Of a stretch of DNA of 64,000 nt, positions 1 to 10,858 are shown in pieces. Position 1 is the stretch's first letter, and the number at the start of each line of letters is the position of its first letter. The DNA is from Beta vulgaris subsp. vulgaris (taxonomy: Eukaryota; Streptophyta; Magnoliopsida; Caryophyllales; Amaranthaceae). The position numbers and the translations under genes are program-made. Where the stretch lies: assembly GCF_026745355.1 (NCBI RefSeq), contig NC_079209.1:48378461-48442460 (forward strand). The letters are read 5' to 3'. Below the pieces are notes generated by a model. It saw nothing but the letters and a program-made list of their open reading frames with translations. It had not been told where the DNA came from and ran no database searches.

Positions 1-355
1 AATAAAGCCATAACATCTTTGCCAATTGCAAAAAAAAAAAAAAAAAAAAAGGAAAAGAAAAAAAAAGATGGACAATTGCAATAAGAAGATTCGAACCATT
101 GAGGTCCTACGCTCTCAACTTTTCCACATAAGCAAACAAATACCATCTTTCCACTACAAGACATATGCATTACTTATGCTGGATTAGTTACTTAACCAAC
201 TTCAGATTTATGGGTCCTGGGCGGGCGCCCCGCCAGCCCCGCTCCAGGATCGGGCCTGTTAGTACTTTGTAATGCTAGCCCAATTACCTTTGTTATTTAA
301 TACTCCAACTGTTTTATTTTAATTATTGTACTTTGATATTTTATACTATTTATAA
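1..355. other. AT-rich intergenic DNA, no gene seen
   Basis: No coding region is supported. There is a poly-A stretch near 30-67 and a short GC-rich patch near 217-258 that resembles the GC-rich ends of hAT-type elements, but no partner end is visible because the window begins here. Confidence 0.5.
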
Positions 356-434
356 ATTTTACTTTGACCATCATTTGTGATTTATATGCGGATGAAAAAA
401 TAGTCAGATCTGGTTAGATTAAACTAAAGATATA

Positions 435-689
435 CTACCTCTGTTTTTTTAGTTGCAACATTTGCTTTTTCACATTTGCCGAGACGATTCTTTGAACATT
501 AATATCTCTTATTGGATGTAAGTAAAAATTATAAAAATTTGATATTTGAAGTTGTCGCATTGAGACGAATCTAACAAGATCCCACTTGACTATGTTTTTT
601 CTTATATAATAATGCGAGATAGTTTATCAAAGTAGGTTGATGAATAATGCCACAAACCAAATGTTGCAACTAAAAAAATATGGAGGTAG
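435..689. mobile_element. Stowaway-type (Tc1/mariner) MITE, copy in duplication unit 1
   Basis: Non-coding element of about 255 bp. Its left end reads CTACCTCTG followed by T-rich sequence and AGTTGCAACATTTG; the right end is the inverted version ending in GGAGGTAG, with TA-rich flanks as expected for TA target duplication. Its interior is related to the element cut by the window end at 63823-64000, so both belong to one family. Confidence 0.75.
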
Positions 690-985
690 TATGTCTTTAA
701 AGTTTGCATTGACATGTATGAAAAGTGTAAGGGTGTAGATTGAAATGAAACAGGCAGAAGGTAAGTTTTGGCCTAGGAGCTCTATCACCTAGTGGACCAC
801 TAAGCTGATGCATTCATTTGTTGCGCTAATAGACTAATTTTAGTTGTATTAAACCACTTAACTTATTTCCTATAATTATTATTGGGCTATATTTCATAAT
901 TATTAAATTAGTTGAGTTGATTAAAACTAGTTAAAATTCAATAAGCTTGTTAATTGTTAATGCTGAACTAAATTGGAATAAAACC

Positions 986-1028
<43 letters not shown>

Positions 1029-1175
1029 ATATAATATATATATATATAATTGTTATATGCTTGTTGTAACTTAGAAATGACTTGTCTTATTTATTAATTT
1101 TACTTTGACCATCATTTGTGATTTATATGCGGATGAAAAAATAGTCAGATCTGGTTAGATTAAACTAAAGATATA

Positions 1176-1430
1176 CTACCTCTGTTTTTTTAGTTGCAAC
1201 ATTTGCTTTTTCACATTTGCCGAGACGATTCTTTGAACATTAATATCTCTTATTGGATGTAAGTAAAAATTATAAAAATTTGATATTTGGAGTTGTCGCA
1301 TTGAGACGAATCTAACAAGACCCCACTTGACTATGTTTTTTCTTATATAATAATGCGAGATAGTTTATCAAAGTAGGTTGATGAATAATGCCACAAACCA
1401 AATGTTGCAACTAAAAAAATATGGAGGTAG
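1176..1430. mobile_element. Stowaway-type MITE, copy in duplication unit 2
   Basis: Same element as at 435-689, present because the whole surrounding segment was duplicated and not because of a second insertion: flanking sequence is shared on both sides. It differs from copy 1 at only a few bases (for example a/g in the interior before the 'gttgtcgcattgag' word). Confidence 0.75.
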
Positions 1431-1726
1431 TATGTCTTTAAAGTTTGCATTGACATGTATGAAAAGTGTAAGGGTGTAGATTGAAATGAAACAGGCAGAA
1501 GGTAAGTTTTGGCCTAGGAGCTCTATCACCTAGTGGACCACTAAGCTGATGCATTCATTTGTTGCGCTAATAGACTAATTTTAGTTGTATTAAACCACTT
1601 AACTTATTTCCTATAATTATTATTGGGCTATATTTCATAATTATTAAATTAGTTGAGTTGATTAAAACTAGTTAAAATTCAATAAGCTTGTTAATTGTTA
1701 ATGCTGAACTAAATTGGAATAAAACC

Positions 1727-1829
<103 letters not shown>

Positions 1830-1875
1830 GTTATATGCTTGTTGTAATTTAGAAATGACTTGTCTTATTTATTAA

Positions 1876-2602
1876 GCACATAACTTATAATATTTAACCT
1901 CACTTAGTTGAATTATTAATTTAATTATGGACTCATAGTAGGTTGCTAATAATCCACTTATAACCTGTTACTATGAACTAAACTATTGTGTTGATAATAT
2001 TATGTGTTATTTCAATATGAAAGATTTTTTAACAAGAATAATGTCCGTTCTCTCGCAATAATACAGACTTTTGATTATTTTTTAATAATACAAACTTTTG
2101 ATCAAAATTACTCCAGTAGGACAATGTCGGTTGTTAACTTGATGTATGCCAGGTAACAAGCTGAGGTGGTTCAGGTGGGTGGGGGGGTTGGGGGAGGAAG
2201 AAGAAAGATCATTTTATAATTTTTTGGACATGTTTTACCGGTTACAAGTCAACTTGACCTACTGGAAGAATTTTAATGTAAAGTTTGTATTATTGTGAGA
2301 GAATGGGCAAAAATGTGTATTATTGTAGTTAAAAAATCCTAATATAAATTGTTAGGTTAGTTATATATGCTCTCTAATAATCTTACAAACTAAGTATGAT
2401 TTATGGAATAGTAAATAAAAGGATTATAATAACCTTAATTTATTGTAATATGAGTATAAGCTATAACTACTTCACTAATACTTATGTTCATATATAATAA
2501 CTAATTAGTTGGATTTATTAGTTTTATGTGACTAAATAATATTATAATAATGTTAATGGTTTTATTATGTCAATGAATTCAGTTAATTAATAGTATTGAT
2601 GC
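1876..2602. other. Intergenic DNA, no gene seen
   Basis: AT-rich and without a convincing reading frame. A G-rich run near 2165-2200 has several groups of three or more G and could form a G-quadruplex on the plus strand. Nothing else stands out. Confidence 0.5.
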
Positions 2603-2809
2603 CAAGTGTAACAACCCCACATTTTATAAAACATCATAACAGCTTTTACGTGTGACATGGACACGTACTTAAACCAAGTGGAGTTATCACATGTTGTAGA
2701 TGATACTATACTTACAACAACCATACTTAAGATTTAATACTTTATAATTATTGTTATTACAAACAACCATTTTATATTCTTAAAGGAAAACCATTCAAAA
2801 TACTTATAC

Positions 2810-2877
<68 letters not shown>

Positions 2878-5282
2878 CAAATTACTTTCGAGAGATGAGA
2901 TCAACTAAGGAGCAAATACAACAAAAGACTCCACAGAATGATGTCGACCCACACGACCATGGCAAATTAAAGTAGTCACCCTACCTCCTTTGCTATTCTT
3001 GTAACAAATACGACCCTACCTCCACCAGGACATGTTTAAAAACAAATATCAACGATAGTTGAGTACAAAAGTCCACCCCTAAATTCATTTTTGGTGGCTT
3101 GCACATTATGTAAATCATGTTAAAAAAAAATCAATACATTTCACAAATAGATCATTTACCTTAATTTTGGAGCTACTATTCTTGTGCAAAAGTTTTAGAG
3201 TAAAAATGTGCATCATGAAGATCACTACTTTTATTCAACTCCCTTAAGTCAATAGCATTAATATACTTGGGTAAAGCAAATACGAATAGAGAGAGACTCC
3301 TTACACAAGAAGCTGGTTATCTCTAAACTATCGGAGGTCATCACCCCACCGTTTTAAATCTTATGCTTGCAAGTCTTAACTAGGACATGTCCCATTTTAT
3401 TATTTGTCGGACTTCACCCACCCAGCGAGGGTTCGAAAGAGATTACCCATCCTCCAAGGGTTTGTTGTTCATATATACCATACCTTACTAGGTACCGACC
3501 TTTACCTATTTATAGTTTATTTACATTCATAGTTTAAGTATATAATTCACCACTACCACACGTATTAAAAATAAAACGTATTCATCCATAAGAGGTGGAG
3601 GAGGTCAATCACACCCATCATAGTATTATCATCGTTTTAAGTCCTAATCTTTGCTTGAAATTTCTTGTTTAAAATTTACAATTGCGCATGTTGGTGAGAG
3701 ATAAAATTTTAGAAAAATAATCAAACCTTGCTGTTTGTGAAAGATATATATAGATTTAAATACTTAGCATGCTCCTTTAAACGTCTTTTACAAAGTTGAA
3801 TTAGTTTGAACATATAAGACATTCATCAGAAACTTCCAGCATAAAAGAGTGAGTTTAAAATGAGTCTAATTTTCTGCTTAGTAGTCCAAATCTAGAAATT
3901 CCAGAACCTATTCTCAAGAGTTTTTCGTTACGAACATTTTCTCAAGAAACAGTAAAAGGCTAAAAACAACGTTTCGGGGCTAAAACTTCATTTTACAGTA
4001 ACAGGTCATATTAAATTCGAAACAACATTCATCAATTTACAACGTTTTTTTCATGTTTTAATAAACAAGTTCTCCTTAAAGAAAAATCTTTAAAGATTGT
4101 AATAAATTGATGAATGTTGTTTCGGATTTAATATGACCTGTTATTGTAAAATGACGTTTTAGCCCCGAAAAGTTGTTTTTAGCCTTTTACTGTTTCACGA
4201 GAAAATATTCGTAACGAAAAACTCTTAAGGATAGGTTCTGGAATTTCTAGATTTGGACTACTGAGCAGAAAGTTAGACCCATTTTAAACTCATTCTTTTA
4301 TGCTGGAATTTTCTGATGAATGTCTTATATGTTCAAACTAATTCAACTTTGTAAAAGACGTTTAAAGGAGCATGCTAAGTATTTAAATCTATATATATCT
4401 TTCACAAACAGCAAGGTTTGATTATTTTTCTAAAATTTTATCTCTCACCAACATGCGCAATTGTAAATTTTAAACAAGAAATTTCAAGCAAAGATTAGGA
4501 CTTAAAACGATGATAATACTATGATGGGTGTGATTGACCTCCTCCACCTCTTATGGATGAATACGTTTTATTTTTAATACGTGTGGTAGTGGTGAATTAT
4601 ATACTTAAACTATAAATGTAAATAAACTATAAATAGGTAAAGGTCGATACCTAGTAAGGTATGGTATATATGAACAACAAACCCTTGGAGGATGGGTGAT
4701 CTCCTTCCGAACCCTCGTTGGGTAGGTAAAGTCCGACAAATAATAAAATGGGACATGTCCTAGTTAAGGCTTGCAAGCATAAGATTTAAAACGGTGGGGT
4801 GATGACCTCCGATAATTTAGAGATAGCCGGCTTCTTGTGTAAGGAGTCCCTCTCTATTCGTATTCGCTTTACCCAAGTATATTAATGCTATTGATTTAAG
4901 GGAGTTGAACAACTCGAGTGGTGATCTTCATGATGTACATTTTAACTCTAATGTTTTTGCACAAGAATAGTAGCTCCAGTATTAAGGTAAATGCTTTATT
5001 TGTGGAATGTATTGATTTTTTTTTAACATGATTGAATTACATAATGTACGTACAAGCCACCAAAAATGAATTTAAGGGTGGACTTTTGTACTCAACTATT
5101 GTTGATATTTGTTCTTAAACCTATCCTGGTGGGGGTAGGGTCGTAATTGTTGCAGGAAGATCAAAGGAGGTGTGGTGACTACTTCTTTAAATTGCCATGG
5201 TCGTGTGGGTCGACATCATTCTGTGGAGTTTTTTGTTGTATTTGCTCCTTAGTTGATCTCCATCTCTCTCTGGAAAGTAATT

Positions 5283-5355
<73 letters not shown>

Positions 5356-5512
5356 TAGTATCCATGTCACACGTAAAGGCTGTTATGATTATGGTTGTTA
5401 TAATTATAGTATCACCTGCAACATGTGATAGCTCCACTTGGTTTAAGTACGTGTCCATGTCACACGTAAAGGCTGTTATGATGTTTTATAAAATGTAGGG
5501 TTGTTACACTTG
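2603..5512. repeat. 2.9-kb long inverted repeat (palindrome / foldback)
   Basis: Left arm about 2603-4042 and right arm about 4097-5512 are reverse complements over about 1.4 kb each, separated by a spacer of only about 54 bp. The outer ends read CAAGTGTAACAACCC and its complement. Both arms carry a TA microsatellite at mirrored positions (about 2813-2871 and 5284-5351). The right arm has a short internal duplication (the 'ccatgtcacacgtaaaggctg' word occurs twice, near 5361 and 5455). No transposase is encoded and no clear target duplication flanks the ends. The outer TGTAAC..GTTACA ends recall LTR termini, so it may be two LTR-like copies head to head, or a foldback transposon. Confidence 0.9.
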
Positions 5513-5863
5513 ACGGTTAATTGATAGTTATCAATGGACTCGTTTAATAAATAGTAATAATATAATTTTATCAAATCGAATGGTTATATAATATGTATTG
5601 ATATAATTGTAAATACAATGGTTCAATAATTCTAACGTATAACTAAAGGAGTCGTTTCTGTTATCGTTGATTAAAGAGCCACCTTAAGAGGTTATTAACG
5701 CCTAAGATAATAATAACCTTTATTGAGACCTTTATGACAATATAACGAATGTTATGACTATAATAAGCTCCAAGTAATACTTAGGCTAAAAAACTAAATA
5801 ATGAAACATTCATTAATAAAATTATTCTTGAATATATTAAAGAAGATAAAGGATAACGTCTAT

Positions 5864-6767
5864 TGCTAACACCCGCATTCCCCTTCGAAGTATGTTTTAT
5901 GATCATGATTAATATTGTGTTTTTTATATGGATTGCGGGAAATGAAATGTTTTATGATGGTTATGATGCTATAAAATGATGACGATGATGATGTTATGGA
6001 TGAAATGAAAGAATATAATTATTTATGATGATTGTGATATGTTTAAAAGAAATAAAACATGATAAATTCAAGTGAAAGATGGTTCTTAGCAGTATTCTGT
6101 TATTCTGGGTCGTGCACGTACCTCCCGGCCCAGTTAACCACCTCCCTTTTAATGAGGGCTAATGTCCTCGGGTGGCACCGCACTCTTCTATATTATGAGC
6201 ATTAACGCCACCTCCTGTCAATGAGGGTTATTGTCCTTGGGTGGCTGCCTTTCGTTTTACGATGTTACTATGTTATGGGGAGACGTCTCTGCTATTGTAC
6301 TAGTCATGTTTCCAAATAATATGAATTATGTTGATGAACATGATAAAGAAGATAATGTAATATGATATGATATGTTTCTGAAATAGTTTTACTCATTATC
6401 TCCCCCTTATTTATAAATAAAATAAGTTGAAATGAATTTACATTGTTAGAGTAGTATGTTACTGAGTCTCGATTCACGATGTTTTGTTTTTTGTTTTAGG
6501 TACTGATGATGGATGACGTAGCAGTGAGGAGTAATATAGTATCTAGACTTATATACTCTTATTGTTTTAATTTCAGTTTACGTCAGACTAAGTTGGATCA
6601 AGACTAATGTTGGATCCACATTATATTTCATATTATAATATGTTTAAGATACGTTGCCTTCTATTTTCCTAATAGAAGGTACGATGGTAACGCGTCAACT
6701 ATCTAGGTTCCGATGCTAATAATTGATTATTAACTTAATAACATTGATTAGAAGTCTGGGCGTTACA
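5864..6767. mobile_element. Possible solo LTR or LTR-like element
   Basis: A 904-bp segment begins TGCTAACACCC and ends GGGCGTTACA, that is TG..CA ends with complementary inner bases. The interior has the non-coding texture of a plant Ty3-type LTR, with two related stretches (near 6130-6180 and 6205-6245) that share the 'ccacctcc..aatgaggg..tgtcc' pattern. The five bases on either side do not match, so insertion is not proven. The 350 bp before it (5513-5863) hold nothing recognisable. Confidence 0.35.
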
Positions 6768-7030
6768 GATTTAAACAGAACTGAAATAAATCGAAAAGAA
6801 CATGGTCTATTTCGTTTATCGAGAGAAAGGACACTGTAACAACGAAAGATTTCGAATATGGACGATTTCAATCTGGAAAACGAAAATGAAAGCAGGAGAA
6901 TCAATTAGAAAATTAAACTAATGAGATTTGAAAGCATAGTGAAGCGGAAATCCAATGAATTCTCAAGATGAGGGAGATATTGAATTGAAATCAATTTTAC
7001 AGATAGATTCAAAGTAATTTGAGAAGATGA

Positions 7031-7500
7031 AGGGTTTTTTTTTTTGTTTGTAAAAACAGAACTATATTAAAATTTAAAGTTGGTTACATGCCACTACAAA
7101 ATAGTTCATACAATAACTAAGAGGCTGGGAAAAAGTCCTAGTTTCATTACAATCCACTCCCGACATTTTACAGGCTTTAGCTATGGAATCTGCTATCCGA
7201 TTCTCCTCGCATATACAGTGTTAAATCACCATATGGGGAATGATACTCTTCCACCTTCTGTACACTTCAATGAGGTTAAAGTATATATCAGATGCATTCC
7301 CTCCTTGAAGGAGGGTCACCGCAATCCTACAATCTGAGTACGTAGATGATAGCTTCCTGGATATTCTCACAATGAGGGAGTGTTTTATCATACCGCACAA
7401 GCCAAAAGAAAAACTTGATTTTGGATTCCATGCACGCTTTCCATAGGCAGTCGATCTCATCGGAATTTAATGTTGGAAGCTATGCTTGATATGCAAGAGA
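7031..7500 (-). mobile_element. 3' end of a LINE, RNase H-like fragment
   Basis: On the minus strand the segment reads as the C-terminal RNase H-type domain of a plant L1-like LINE: the pattern DCRIAVTLLQGGN..SDIYFNLIEVYRRW..HMVI and then a stretch resembling CICEENRIADSIAK matches the end of that domain, with breaks in frame. A T-run at about 7034-7044 on the plus strand would be the poly-A tail. Only the last 450 bp or so remain, as expected for a 5'-truncated LINE. It is inactive. Confidence 0.6.
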
Positions 7501-7844
7501 AAGGGCTAAAACCCTTGTGTTTAACAAAGCTAGGTATGTAAAGGTCCTTCTTAGAGGGCGGAATGGAGGAGGAGTGCTCGAAATGCGATCAATAATAATT
7601 TGGGGAGGGGTAAAGGATAACTTAAACAAATCCTAGGAATCGAGAAAAACTAAGTCTACAACAACAAGGTTTTCCTCCCTCTTGAAAGGGGACCTCAATT
7701 ACCTGACGAATTGGCCCACTCAACAGCCAATTATTAGACCATACATACACTGTTTTTCCATTCCCTGCTTTCCATTTGCAATGTTGCTGAAGAAAGTCCC
7801 ACCCCCTCCCGATATTTCTCCAAATTACAGACCCATTTTTTTTA
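7501..7844. other. Intergenic DNA, no gene seen
   Basis: Short open frames here have no recognisable domain and no conserved features. A frame crossing 7682-8008 runs into the MITE at 7845 and is not credible as a gene. Confidence 0.4.
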
Positions 7845-8029
7845 GGAAAAAGCTAAATGCAATCTTAAGGGCTGCATATAAGAAGCTAAAAATGGAAAAA
7901 CAAGCATTAATTGATCATTTATTACATAGATTAATGCAAACTTTTGTCATAAATTTACAACTAAATTCCATTTTAAGCAATGTATTTATGTCTTATATGC
8001 AACCCTAAGGGCTGCATATAGCATAACCC
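7845..8029. mobile_element. Mutator-type MITE
   Basis: A 185-bp element whose ends are inverted repeats of about 35 bp (left core GCTAAATGCAAT..GGGCTGCATATAAGA, right end the imperfect complement, GCTATATGCAGCCC). Flanking nine-base stretches (eight T plus A on the left, seven T plus AA on the right) match at 8 of 9 positions. That fits the 9-bp target duplication of Mutator-like elements but is low-complexity, so class assignment is tentative. Confidence 0.55.
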
Positions 8030-8825
8030 TTTTTTTAATGTGCATAATAATGACATAGAATGAAACAGCTAAAGAATAGCGCATAGACTTGCTTAAGAAT
8101 GCTTTTTATTTTTAATATATTGACTAGTATTTTAGACCGGACGATGCCTCAAGTCAGTTACAATTTTACAATTAATTAAATACAATATTATACATAATTT
8201 TCATAATTGATTTTATTTATTTACTTTTCGTAATATTTTATCTAGTGCGAAATTGAAAAATGAACATTATGGCATGATGAGTTGTTAAAAAAACTTCTAA
8301 GGAGTTGGGGATCAAAATAACAATTTCAATTGAATTAGGGTAAAAGAATGTTATTATTTGATAAAAGTGTTAGAGATTAAAAAGTTTATCTATGTCTTTA
8401 TAATTACATATAATTATAAGACTTTATTATATTTTACTTGGAAACGTTAAGCATTAGAATTGTAGTGGATTAGTGTTTAAACACTCACAGTTCCTATCAA
8501 AGGTCTTGCGTTTGAATCCTAGTAATTACACATTATTAATATTTTTTAATGAGATTATAAACATGTGTATTAGAAGCTTGAAAAGAGTGTCACGTGGCAC
8601 TGTTCCTTTTATGAAAACGTCTTTTAATATATTTGTATAGATTTAGATATAAATATAGAGAGGAGAGAATAACCTAATAATTTTCAGGAGGGAGAAAAAA
8701 ATTAAGTAACAAGAGAAAAAGGATTTTATTTTAAAAATAATTTTATTATTTTAATTAAAAAATATGAGGACTAATTAAATCGTCTAGATCTAATAATCGA
8801 AATGAAGGGCTCGGGTTACTTAAGA
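8030..8825. other. Intergenic DNA with a possible tRNA-derived SINE remnant
   Basis: No protein gene is supported. Around 8455-8525 the order 'tagtggattagtg' then 'gcgtttgaatcct' resembles the A and B boxes of a Pol III promoter about 45 bases apart, as in tRNA-derived SINEs. No flanking duplication was found, so this is weak. Confidence 0.25.
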
Positions 8826-9641
8826 CTAGAATTTTTTGCACGCAATGCGTGCAAATTTTTTTTTTCGAAACAGACTACTGATTTTCCTCGGCATAAGAGT
8901 CAAAATTTGAACATTAGACATACGAAGTATAATTGTTTTTAGTTGTAAAATTTGATTGGTTTAGTTTATGTCACTTAAGTCTCTCACCATTCTTTTTTTT
9001 TATTACTTTTGAAAGTTAAATTCTATGAACAAAATAGAAATTTTATTGAATATATTTATGATTTCTAATATTATACTCCCTCCGTTTCCTAAAGATCTTC
9101 CCACTTACTGTTCCTACAGATACCAAGGAAAATCAAGTTGTGTGGGGCATGGTGTGAGTAAAGTAGGAGAGAGAAAGGGGTTAAGATAAATAAAGAAATA
9201 AAAAGGGGTTAAAGTAGGAGAGAGAAAGGGAGTAAAATTGAATTAATAATGTAATGGTGGACCTATGATAGTGACATGAGAGGGTAAATAGGAAAATTTG
9301 TTTTGTCAAATAAGGAATAAAGCAAAAGAGAGAAGATCTTTTGGAAACACCCTTAAATGGAAAGAGGGAAGATCTTTAGGAAACGGAGGGAGTAATTTTT
9401 TAGTTGATTTTTGAATTAAGTACAGTACTTTATAAATTGTAAAGAAAGTGGACACTTTGATTTCAAGTCAATTTTTTCATAGGTTGTAGTTTGTGAGTGA
9501 TTGTTATAATTATATTTTTGGTATTTTTGTTTGATGCCCCCTTTGATTTGTATGTAAATTTGTAATTTAGAATGAGAAGGGGGTAACATAGTCTCTTCAT
9601 TCGGGGCACCTTAGCTCCCCCCTTCCATTATATAATAGAGA
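8826..9641 (-). mobile_element. Small non-autonomous Helitron with a nested MITE
   Basis: Read on the minus strand, the element starts TCTCTATTATATAATGG at 9641 and ends with a hairpin (GCACGCATTGCGTGC), a short A/T stretch and CTAG at 8826. It sits between A and T, the canonical Helitron insertion context. Length is 816 bp and it encodes nothing. A Stowaway MITE (9076-9392) lies inside, so the Helitron body before that insertion was about 500 bp. Confidence 0.8.
9076..9392. mobile_element. Stowaway MITE inside the Helitron
   Basis: A 317-bp element with excellent terminal inverted repeats: left CTCCCTCCGTTTCCTAAAG, right the complement ending AAACGGAGGGAG, flanked by TA on each side. The terminal motif is the classic plant Stowaway CTCCCTCCGT. 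It is non-coding. It inserted after the Helitron did, giving a relative age. Confidence 0.9.
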
Positions 9642-10059
9642 TATGTTGTACTTTAATTCTTGAATGATATTTTACATAAACCTTTTTACCTTGAGAATTA
9701 ATCGCTATTATATAATAGTAAAAGATAGGTCCAAATATATATAAAATTTTTATCATATATAGGAAACACTATAAAAAAATTATTATTTTTTCCTTGTCTA
9801 ACTTCTAAATTATGATTTCACTACAAATAAACCTCTATTTTTTTTATCATGGCGCGGCCCACCATTAATTGTGAATGGTTCTTGAGAATAGTGATTTGTA
9901 AGTAAATTTTTGTAAATGTTTTTGTATGTATTGACGTTCTAGGTTAGTAGTTTTAGATTGTATGTTAATTTAAGTTTTAATAAAGTAACCTGATTATTTG
10001 AGTGATTTGCGTGATTTTTATAACGTGATTTTCTCGATTGTATGAGTGATTTTTAAAGT

Positions 10060-10231
10060 TTCTTCTTTTAAGTGATTTGTGAGTGAATGTTGTAAATTAA
10101 TTTTCAGTAATTTTCTTTGAGTGCCGATTTTGATTTTGACATTCCTTTTGTAATTTAGAAAGGGAAGAAGGGCAAAATAGACATTTCAAAAGAGGACATC
10201 ATTGCTCCCCCCTTCCCTTATATAATAGAGA
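10060..10231 (-). mobile_element. Truncated second Helitron 5' end
   Basis: The last 170 bp before 10231 resemble the 5' part of the Helitron at 8826-9641 and end with the same terminus (minus-strand TCTCTATTATATAAGGGAAGG, preceded by A). No matching hairpin plus CTRR end was found between 9642 and 10060, so this copy is broken. The remaining DNA from 9642 to 10060 is AT-rich and non-coding. Confidence 0.55.
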
Positions 10232-10522
10232 TATAATGTCTACAATATTATTGTAGCTATTGTAAAATTGTCTTGTAAATAAATAGATGATGATTATCAA
10301 GAAAAAAAAAAGATGATAATTATAAAAAAATATAAAAAAAAGATGATACAAATGAAATGAACAAATTCTTTTGATATAAGCTCTTTGAAATTTAAGCTAA
10401 CTCTCACAGTTGTCAATTTATCATAGTGTGGTTTAGCCAATTCTTTTACTGTTCATGGATTAATGCTGGATCGAATTAAGTGCCACAAGGTTTAATGAAC
10501 ATTAAAATAATAAATAAAAGAA

Positions 10523-10594
10523 GCCGTCTTAGCTCAGTGGTAGAGCGCGTGGCTTTTAACCACGTGGTCGTGGGTTCGATCCCCACAGACGGCG
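10523..10594 (+). tRNA. tRNA-Lys (anticodon UUU)
   Basis: A 72-nt tRNA with all arms: acceptor stem GCCGTCT pairing with AGACGGC at 10587-10593, A box TAGCTCAGTGGTAGAGC, anticodon stem CGTGG/CCACG with anticodon TTT at 10555-10557, T arm GTGGG-TTCGATC-CCCAC containing the B box, and discriminator G. There is no intron and no encoded CCA, as expected for a nuclear gene. A run of eight T about 10 bp downstream, at 10605-10612, can end Pol III transcription. The DNA from 10613 to 10858 holds nothing recognisable. Confidence 0.95.
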
Positions 10595-10858
10595 TTTCGA
10601 TGGTTTTTTTTATTCCCCCACGGCTCAACCTGATACTGTAAGTTTGTAACTATTCAATCGGTCACTTCATCTCATATTTATTTATTTTTTCCTCCATTTC
10701 CAAACGTTCAGTTGTAGAATCCACCTTCTCCGATTGAATAACCCTTATCCACCTAGCATTATTTCACCTCTAAAATGAAAACACTACCATGAAGGCATGA
10801 ACCATCGAAGAAACCGTACGACATACTTGAGAAAAATGCACCAAAACCAAAGATAATT

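Noticed and set aside
5147..5458. Open frames on both strands over the TA microsatellite
   Set aside because: They consist mainly of repeated Tyr-Ile codons from the TA run inside the palindrome; not genes.
5864..6767. Complete LTR element with target duplication
   Set aside because: TG..CA ends are present but flanking bases do not match; kept only as a low-confidence candidate.
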